64,000 bases of DNA from Candidatus Epilinea brevis (GTDB lineage Bacteria > Chloroflexota > Anaerolineae > Epilineales > Epilineaceae). Numbering within the stretch: the stretch's first letter is position 1; every line of letters begins with the position of its first letter. The notes beneath the pieces are model-generated. The model saw only the letters and a list, made by a program, of their open reading frames with translations, made no database searches and was not told where the DNA came from. The translations under genes were made by a program, and so were the position numbers. The DNA is taken from contig JADJUE010000004.1 in assembly GCA_016710785.1 (NCBI GenBank), forward strand, positions 62,001-126,000. The letters run 5' to 3'. This document shows positions 57,594 through 64,000 of this stretch, one piece after another.

Positions 57594-59001
57594 CCCCGAT
57601 CAGCAGCACACCCCACAACAGCAATGCACGAAGGTTTGCCGCTCGCGTCGCCTTGAGTACTCGGTCGTCCTCGACCGCCGGCACCGCCGGGCGCTGGATG
57701 AGCGGGCCGATGCCGGCCTGTTCAACCGTCAGCAGCTCCGTTGCAGAGAAGCCCGGCGCCACCAGACCGATGTCGCGCTGCGCGGACTCTGCGCCGTCGC
57801 GCCCGAAAGCAAGCGTGATGGGTCCTTTGCCTTTGGCCAGGAAGTACATCGTGGCCGGCGTCCAGACCAGCTTGAGCCTGGGCTTGCTGTCCGTCACAAC
57901 GGTAGCTCGCAGCACCCACTGGTCGGTGTGCACGGCATCGACATCTACGTTGCCCGAGCTGCGCGTCCTGCCCGCCTGCGTGATCTGGTAGAAGGTGGTG
58001 CGCAGCAAAGGCTGGAATTGCCAGGTCGACGGCTGGCCGATTTGGTGTGCCGGCAGTTCGCGATAGGTTCCCAGCTGCGCGGGCATGACGACATTACCGG
58101 CGTCAAACTGCAGTCCCACCTGTTGCGCGCCAATGGCAATCGGTGCCTGGAAGACCAGGTCTTGCGGCTCCTTCCCCGGACCTGCGTCGATCAACAGTTG
58201 CTCGCCCTCTGGCCTGACCACGGTCTGGCTGGGGGAGTTGGCACTGATGCTCGCGAATTGCAGAGGCGCGCCACGAATCCAGCTCAGGCGCGCGTATCGA
58301 AAGCGGCGCGCCTCGAAATCGAGCCGGTCGCTTTCGAGGGTCTCGGTGGCGCTGTTGACCAGCCAGTTCAACTCAGCGCCGCCGAGCGCCTCCCACTGTT
58401 TCAGGTCGTCGCTGCTCTCCATCCACACCTCTGCAGTGTAGGACGTCATGCCGGCCGGCAGCGTGAAGCGAAGCGAATCGACCAGCGGTCCAGGATCGTC
58501 GGGGCCGGCGTTCCCTGGCCGCAGGTCGAGCACCAAACCCACCAGTGGGTCCACGTCATCGATACGGGCAGCGCCTCCCTGCCTGATCTTGACCGACAGC
58601 AGCCGGCCGTCGTCACTGGTGCTCACATCCAGGTCGAGTGGTTCGCCGCTCCCGCCCCGTGTACCATGGAGCGGGAAGAGCCTGACCGGCAGCGACCTGT
58701 GACTGACGTGGGGGCGGGTGGATGCTTGCTGGAAGGCGAACGGCAGCGGCTCGCCGCTGGCGTCGAACACACGCACGTCGTTCAACTCGGCCGAACGGGC
58801 GTGCAGATACAGTGCCTTCGGCAGACGCAACTGCACCACACCCTGCGTACCGCTGATGGTCAGTGGCATGTTGTAGGCGTAGTCGCTCGGTGTGTCGCTC
58901 GGTGGATTGGCGCCGTGCGCGGTAGGGGCGGCGAACGCGACGCCCAACGCGCCGATGGTGAACCACCGTCTGAAGCCCGGGGGCAATCCTGGGGATGTCA
59001 T
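57520..59001 (-). CDS. DUF3999-family exported protein
   Basis: A 493-residue protein. Signal peptide (FTIGALGVAFAAPTAHG), a long beta-sandwich region, and one C-terminal helix (LLLWGVLLIGVIALVAMVW) with a short cytoplasmic tail. MPLTISGTQGVVQLRLP near the start, ELNDVRVFDASGEPLPFA and the conserved VDSLRFTLP stretch fit DUF3999. Such genes commonly follow DUF2339 genes, mainly in proteobacteria; here the starts overlap as ATGA. The function of the pair is unknown; an envelope role is inferred. Confidence 0.8.
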   Translation of the reverse strand: MTSPGLPPGFRRWFTIGALGVAFAAPTAHGANPPSDTPSDYAYNMPLTISGTQGVVQLRLPKALYLHARSAELNDVRVFDASGEPLPFAFQQASTRPHVSHRSLPVRLFPLHGTRGGSGEPLDLDVSTSDDGRLLSVKIRQGGAARIDDVDPLVGLVLDLRPGNAGPDDPGPLVDSLRFTLPAGMTSYTAEVWMESSDDLKQWEALGGAELNWLVNSATETLESDRLDFEARRFRYARLSWIRGAPLQFASISANSPSQTVVRPEGEQLLIDAGPGKEPQDLVFQAPIAIGAQQVGLQFDAGNVVMPAQLGTYRELPAHQIGQPSTWQFQPLLRTTFYQITQAGRTRSSGNVDVDAVHTDQWVLRATVVTDSKPRLKLVWTPATMYFLAKGKGPITLAFGRDGAESAQRDIGLVAPGFSATELLTVEQAGIGPLIQRPAVPAVEDDRVLKATRAANLRALLLWGVLLIGVIALVAMVWTLLRQMRVPPQTPDA

Positions 59002-62000
59002 TGTTCTGTTGACTCCGTAGGCCCTGCAGCATCGCGCCCGGTCGGGTAGGGCGCCAGAAAGCCGATGCCGACCATCAATGCCCCTACGCCGAGGAAGGTG
59101 ATGATGCGTTCTACGCTGCCCGCGTTTGACAGGTCTATCAGGAGCAGCTTGACCACCACCACCCCCAGCAAGCCCGCGCCGTAAAGCCAGAGCCTACGCG
59201 CCGTACGCTTGACGGCGTGGCGCATCAGCAGCAGCGCCGTGACGCTCCATACCAGCGACAGCATCGCCTGCACGAACAGAGAGTCGAACATCGCTTCGAA
59301 TTGGTAGGGGATGTTTCCATAGTTGGAAACCGTTCGCAGCAAGGCCAGGTTGAACCAGACGTAGGCAGCGACCGCACCGACCGGTGGTAACCAGCCATCC
59401 CCCCACCTCGCATCGGTGTCGCGGCGCGAGCGGTAGTAGGCTACGGCGAGCAGCATCGCGAAGCAGCTGCTCAAGTCGAGCGGATTGATCAGCGGTACAT
59501 AGGGTAGCGGCGCCATGGCGCCATCCTGACTCAAGTTCCAAAGCGCAACCAGCATGAGCGCCCACAGACAACCGAGTGGGATCAGGCTCTGCCGATACCA
59601 GCGGGCGATCGGCGCTACGGGCCAAACCTCCGAGCGGCTGCGTCGCAACAGCCAGGCGATAGCAGCCATCATCAGCCAGGCCGGTAGGAAGCGCGCCCAA
59701 CTGGCGCTGACCTGCCAGCGTGCGTCGGCCAGCAATTGCGCCTCGGCGCTGTTGCTACCTTGCAGATAGCGTGTGATCCACGTGCTGAAACTCGGCCAGA
59801 TCATCAGCCACGGCCCGACCGTCCGCAGCGCGTGCAACAGCTTGAGGGCCGGTTCGGCAAGGGTCCAGTCGCGCGCCGGCCAAGCGCGCATCAGCCATTC
59901 GCCCGTCAGCCACAGCGCCGCATAGCCGAACACGCTGGAACTAGCCGGCAACGATGGCCGGAAGTAAAGCGTTGCCAGCAATGCGAGCGTGCTGATCGCC
60001 AACGCCCCCCAGACCGATGTCGTCGGCCAGCGCAGCGCCGGCCAGGCCAAGCGGCCAGCCAGCCAGACGGCCACAGGCGCAGCGCCGGCCAGCAGCAGGC
60101 TGTAGAAGGTGAACCCCAATTCGAAACCGCCACCACCAAACTGGCCCGTCGTAACCATCTGGTAGTGGGTGCTCAGCCACGCGGCGACGGTGGGCAGTAT
60201 CACTCCCAGCCACCATACTTGCGACCACAGCAACAGCGCGGACGACAGGGCGCCAAGGGTGGCACCGCCGTGGCGTGCCAAGGTCCAACTACTGAAGGCG
60301 GCACCGCCGCAGATCATCATTGCGGCCAACACCGGGCGGTCGAACAGGTTCGGTGAGGCGCCGATCCAGTCGAATTCAGTCAGCGCGAGTACGAGGAATG
60401 TGATGCCTGCGATGCCTTGCACCACCAGCGCCAGGCTCCCGGCCAGTTGCCACTGCAGCTTGCGGGCGATGACGTACAGTCCAATTGCCACCGCCAATGC
60501 GCTCGCCACCAAGAGGTTGGCCATCACCGTACCTTCAGTACGAAGCCAGACTTCGGTCCAGGCACCGCTGACGATCCAAATCGAGGCGACGACCAGAAAG
60601 CCGCTGGCGAGCAGCGCCTCGTCGTCGCCCGCCTGGGCGCGAAAGCGGGTCGCCATGAAGAAGGCGGTACCACTGAGCAGCACGAAGCCCAACCACAGGT
60701 TAGAATGCATCGCCTCCGCGCTATCCAACTCGACGAGGGATTCGGCGAACGAGATCCACGCGCCCACCTGAACCAACAGGCCGAACATCCATGCCAACGG
60801 CCGGCGCTGGCGCAAGCCAACCCAGACCATGGCCGCACCTTCCAGGGCCCATGCGGCCGAGGTCCAGCGACCATCTAGCGCTAACGGCAGCGCCAGCGTG
60901 CCAAACACGATGCCCAAGGCTATGAACGATTCGGTCAACAGTCCCAAGCTGGCGGTCCGGCGGCGCCACAATGCCAGGGCCACGCTCGTATAGAACAGGC
61001 CGAAGGCGAGCGCTGAAAAAGCAGCGCCGAAGGGCATCGCGTGCACCAAGCCATACTGCATGCCGAAGGCCAACAGCGGCGTGCCGAACACCAGCGTGCC
61101 ATCCACGTAATGTCTCAGGCGCGGTGCCTGACGCAGGGCGTAGGCGATCGCGATGCCGACATAGAACAGGACGAAAAGGATCAGGAACAGCTGCGTCGAT
61201 GGGTAGTACGCCGGGATGTAGTTTCGATCGGCCCAGGCCAGGCCGATAACGAAGGTGAATACAAAGCTGAGCAGGTTCAGAACGCGCCATGAGCGTCGCA
61301 ACGCGATGCCGAACACGCCGGCGTTGAGAAGTGCGTAATACAAGAACAGGCCTATGCGGTTATCCACGCCCGTCGACACGACGACGGGCACGGCAAAACC
61401 GCCAACAATGCCAAACACGGCGAGCCAGAGCGCATCTTGCAGCACGGCGAGCACGCAAGTGAAAACAGTCAGAATGAGCAACAGCGCGAAGGCCATCGGG
61501 CCGGGGAGAAGTTGGTAGAGTCGGTAGGCGATGAAGGTGACCATCATCAGGATCGCGAGCGCGGTGCCCTGCACGGGCAGGCTGATGGCCGGACGCTGTT
61601 CGCGGATGCGCCAGGCCCAAGCGAGCAGCGTCAGGTCGGCCAGCACAACACCGATCAGGCGAAACTCGATGGGCACACTATAGCGCGCAACCGTATACTT
61701 GAGCAGGAAGCTGACGCCGAGGAACAGGATCAGCAAACCCAGCCTGGCAACCAGATTGCCGCCAAACAGCCATTCCTTGGCTTTGACCACAAAGTCGGGC
61801 GCTGACGCCTCATGATGCCTTCTGCTCCCCTGCCGGGCCAATTCGAACGCAGCGTGAGGAGCTGCCGGCGCCGTGGACACGGGACCGGGTTCAGACGACA
61901 TTGCCGGCCTGATGCTAGCCTTTTCCGGCTCTGTTGCGTCGCGGACAGCGATCTCGGGAATTGCCTCGCCATGTGGCGGCGCAGCATGGAGCACTGGTGG

Positions 62001-62252
62001 CGCTTCTTCAACGACGATTATCGGCGAAGTGTGTGTGGCCGGTGCGGCCGTTTCGGCTACTTCCGAACCCGTTCGCCGTTGGGTTTCCAGCATGTTCTTG
62101 CGCAGCGAAATCAACGCTCGGCGCAGGGTTTCAATGTCATTGACCAAAGCATCGACTCGGCGTCGCAAGTCGCGCACCTCGGCCTGCGCACGTTGCGCGG
62201 TCATGAAGATCGCGACCATCGCGACAATGGAGACAAGGGCAAAGAACGTCAT
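58998..62252 (-). CDS. DUF2339-family polytopic membrane protein
   Basis: About 1084 residues from ATG 62252; the frame extends to GTG 62291, and neither has a strong ribosome site. An N-terminal helix (FFALVSIVAMVAIFM), a coiled coil (DLRRRVDALVNDIETLRRAL), a linker, then about 25-28 membrane helices beginning KEWLFGGNLVARLGLLILFLG, the family hallmark. Molecular function is unknown; its size and topology recall transporters or lipid-handling proteins. Coupled to the DUF3999 gene. Its G+C is a little below that of the 1-15 kb core. Confidence 0.85.
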   Translation of the reverse strand: MTFFALVSIVAMVAIFMTAQRAQAEVRDLRRRVDALVNDIETLRRALISLRKNMLETQRRTGSEVAETAAPATHTSPIIVVEEAPPVLHAAPPHGEAIPEIAVRDATEPEKASIRPAMSSEPGPVSTAPAAPHAAFELARQGSRRHHEASAPDFVVKAKEWLFGGNLVARLGLLILFLGVSFLLKYTVARYSVPIEFRLIGVVLADLTLLAWAWRIREQRPAISLPVQGTALAILMMVTFIAYRLYQLLPGPMAFALLLILTVFTCVLAVLQDALWLAVFGIVGGFAVPVVVSTGVDNRIGLFLYYALLNAGVFGIALRRSWRVLNLLSFVFTFVIGLAWADRNYIPAYYPSTQLFLILFVLFYVGIAIAYALRQAPRLRHYVDGTLVFGTPLLAFGMQYGLVHAMPFGAAFSALAFGLFYTSVALALWRRRTASLGLLTESFIALGIVFGTLALPLALDGRWTSAAWALEGAAMVWVGLRQRRPLAWMFGLLVQVGAWISFAESLVELDSAEAMHSNLWLGFVLLSGTAFFMATRFRAQAGDDEALLASGFLVVASIWIVSGAWTEVWLRTEGTVMANLLVASALAVAIGLYVIARKLQWQLAGSLALVVQGIAGITFLVLALTEFDWIGASPNLFDRPVLAAMMICGGAAFSSWTLARHGGATLGALSSALLLWSQVWWLGVILPTVAAWLSTHYQMVTTGQFGGGGFELGFTFYSLLLAGAAPVAVWLAGRLAWPALRWPTTSVWGALAISTLALLATLYFRPSLPASSSVFGYAALWLTGEWLMRAWPARDWTLAEPALKLLHALRTVGPWLMIWPSFSTWITRYLQGSNSAEAQLLADARWQVSASWARFLPAWLMMAAIAWLLRRSRSEVWPVAPIARWYRQSLIPLGCLWALMLVALWNLSQDGAMAPLPYVPLINPLDLSSCFAMLLAVAYYRSRRDTDARWGDGWLPPVGAVAAYVWFNLALLRTVSNYGNIPYQFEAMFDSLFVQAMLSLVWSVTALLLMRHAVKRTARRLWLYGAGLLGVVVVKLLLIDLSNAGSVERIITFLGVGALMVGIGFLAPYPTGRDAAGPTESTEQ

Positions 62253-62510
62253 AGTCACCGTCTTGTAGCGGGGATCAGGGATTCCAACCACCGCGCGGGG
62301 AGTCTACACCCCCGCTCACCCAAGCGTCAACCACCCCATCAGCGCCACAAGCCCCCCCGTCGCAGCACCTACACCTGGACCGCAATCGGAAACGTGCGCC
62401 ACGACTCGCGCGATGTAAGCCGTGGCCTCGACGCTGTGCCGGCCGTCCATCCGACCGTCGGCCTTGTCCGAGGCGGACTGTATCGCGCCCGCCCGGCCCC
62501 GGTCAAGTCC

Positions 62511-62975
62511 TCACCGCACCGCCTGCTTCACGAGCGCGCTGATCCGCTCCTCCTCGGCGGGGGTCAGATCCAACAGCGCAAAGCTGGTCGCCCACATGTT
62601 GCCTTCGTCGAGGTTTGCATCCGGCTGGAAGCCAAACGTCGCGTACCGCGAGCCGAACTTGCTCGCCGCCTGAAAGAAGCAGACGACCTTGCCATCCGCG
62701 TTGGCATAGGCGGGCATCCCGTACCAGGTCTTGGGCGCGAGCGTGGGCGCACTGGCGGTGATGAGTTCATGCAGGCGCGCCGCCATGGAGCGGTCCGGCT
62801 CCGTCATGGCGTGGATGGCGGCCAGAATGGCCTCTTCGCCTACCGCCCTGTCCTTGCTTGCGCGCGCCTCCGCCTTCAGCTCCAGGGCGCGGGCCTTCAT
62901 CGCGGCCTTCTCGTCGGCCGTAAACCCGTCGACGGCTGCTTTGGCGGGCTTCTTCGTGGCGGTCTTGGCGCTCAT
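62511..62975 (-). CDS. DUF1801-family protein
   Basis: 154 residues; GAGGAGAT just upstream of ATG 62975. A Lys/Ala-rich N-terminus (about 1-45) precedes the DUF1801 domain: APKTWYGMPAYA, KVVCFFQAASKF, YATFGF and MWATSFALLDLTPAEE. The YdhG-like fold is related to frataxin/YjbR-type domains, and some members have been proposed as iron chaperones. No neighbour clarifies its role here. Confidence 0.8.
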   Translation of the reverse strand: MSAKTATKKPAKAAVDGFTADEKAAMKARALELKAEARASKDRAVGEEAILAAIHAMTEPDRSMAARLHELITASAPTLAPKTWYGMPAYANADGKVVCFFQAASKFGSRYATFGFQPDANLDEGNMWATSFALLDLTPAEEERISALVKQAVR

Positions 62976-63336
62976 GGAGATCTCCTCATCCAACGTGGTT
63001 GGCCCTGCCTTGGTGGAAGATAGGTCGTGGTGGTTCAGGCGACCCGGGTCAGCGCAAAGCGTCGCTCGAAGCCGCCCGGGACGAGGTATCTGAATCGCCT
63101 TGTGTCGACGGCGGGGATTGTACCGATGCTGGGCGACGATTGGAAGCCGATGGCAATGACATTCTGAAGCCGACGCCTCGAGCTTGCGCGCGCTGCTCGG
63201 GGAGGCCATACTGGCAAGCCAGAAGGCCGCGCCGACCGGTTGCGAGCGGCCATGGCCCGGCGGCGGGTCGCCCCGCATGGAACCGCGAGGCCTGTCCGTT
63301 TCCCAGCCGTGAGGCTTCAAGCAGGTTGAGGTGCAT
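62976..63336. other. intergenic between divergent genes
   Basis: About 360 bp. It holds the promoters of the DUF1801 and acylase genes. Minus-strand frames are open here, but none has a family match or a supporting ribosome site. Confidence 0.45.
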
Positions 63337-64000
63337 GCCCGTGACACGCGTACTCTGGTCGAGGCGGCTGGCCCTCTTTGCCGCGGTCACCCTGGCCTTG
63401 GGCGGCCTGGGCTGGTTGTGGCTGCGCGCCAGCCTGCCGCGTACGGCGGGCCGGGTGTCGGTCCGCGGATTGCATGCGTCGGCCACCATCACCCGTGACC
63501 GCGACGGCGTGCCGCATATCCTAGCCGCGACGGATGCCGACGCCGTGTTCGCCCTGGGCTATGCCCATGCCCAGGACCGGCTGTGGCAGATGGAGTTCCA
63601 GCGCCGTGTCGCAGCCGGGCGACTCAGCGAAGTGCTCGGCGAGAGCACCGTGAACACCGACCGCTATCTGCGCACCCTGGGCCTGCACCGTGCGGCTGCC
63701 ACGGCCTACAAGGCTCTGGACGAAGACTCCCGATCGCTTCTCCGGGCCTACGCCGCCGGCGTCAACGGCTTTCTGGCGGAAGGGGGGCGCCTGCCGCCGG
63801 AGTTCGTCATCCTGCAGACCCGCCCCGAGCCTTGGCGCCCGGAGGACAGCCTGGGCTGGATCAAGATGATGAGCCAGGATCTCGCCGGGGATTACGAGAC
63901 CGAACTGCTGCGCGGGCGTCTGCTGGCGCTCCTGGGGCCGGAGCGCATGGCCGATCTGCTGCCGGATTATGTGGCCGGGGCGCTGCCCAGTGTGCCGGGG
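63337..64000 (+). CDS. penicillin acylase family protein, N-terminal part
   Basis: 221 codons from ATG 63337 to the right edge (GAGG about 5 nt upstream). Residues 10-31 are a signal or anchor helix (LALFAAVTLALGGLGWLWL). TITRDRDGVPHILA, FALGYAHAQDRLWQMEFQRR, GRLSEVLGE and the ILQTRPEPW block match the alpha chain of penicillin G acylase-type Ntn hydrolases. The autocatalytic Ser that starts the beta chain lies beyond the window. Natural substrates of such enzymes are often acyl-homoserine lactones or other N-acyl amides. Confidence 0.88.

Noticed and set aside
57553..59049. 498-codon plus-strand frame opposite the DUF3999 gene
   Set aside because: The minus-strand protein has a signal peptide, family motifs and coupling to DUF2339; the plus frame has none.

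Overview
The window is a high-G+C bacterial chromosome segment. Giant secreted beta-propeller proteins carry a short FLPxV/YLPL-type motif after a Pro/Thr-rich linker, a habit I associate with Chloroflexota. A type 2 IPP isomerase, an SSP411/DUF255 protein and an MshC-like cysteine ligase also fit that phylum. The assignment is an inference; no rRNA or other marker gene is visible.

Layout. 1-15 kb is ordinary chromosome: a secreted CSLREA protein (partial), a PQQ-type sugar dehydrogenase lipoprotein, an MshC-like ligase, small membrane proteins, a frameshifted DUF255 protein, a hydantoinase/oxoprolinase, acyl carrier protein, an isoprenoid pair (type 2 IPP isomerase overlapping a polyprenyl diphosphate synthase), and a three-gene unit (PLP beta-synthase with CBS domains, SerK/SbnI-like ParB-fold protein, MIP18/SufT) that reads as O-phosphoserine-dependent cysteine synthesis plus Fe-S assembly. 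15-23 kb has a 1478-residue propeller protein, two multi-pass membrane proteins and a double Fe-S protein. 23-30 kb is visibly lower in G+C and accessory: small secreted proteins, two decayed IS66-type elements, a Fur-box-like operator and a 22-bp tandem repeat array. 30-37 kb returns to chromosome (msrA, murJ, membrane proteins).

37.3-56.9 kb is the standout. A 19.5-kb segment lies between perfect 53-bp direct repeats (37311-37363 and 56854-56906). The left copy includes the last codons of a membrane-protein gene. Inside are a broken group II intron reverse transcriptase, two large VWA proteins (one ending in an amidase-like domain), a truncated second propeller paralog, fragments of two tyrosine recombinases, two abutting IS630 elements, and IS256 and IS21 remnants. 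Deleting it would leave the flanking same-strand genes about 61 bp apart, so it looks like an inserted island.

57-64 kb is chromosome again: a lipoprotein, a coupled DUF2339/DUF3999 pair, a DUF1801 protein and the start of a penicillin-acylase family gene. I saw no CRISPR array, recognisable defence system, rRNA or convincing tRNA.
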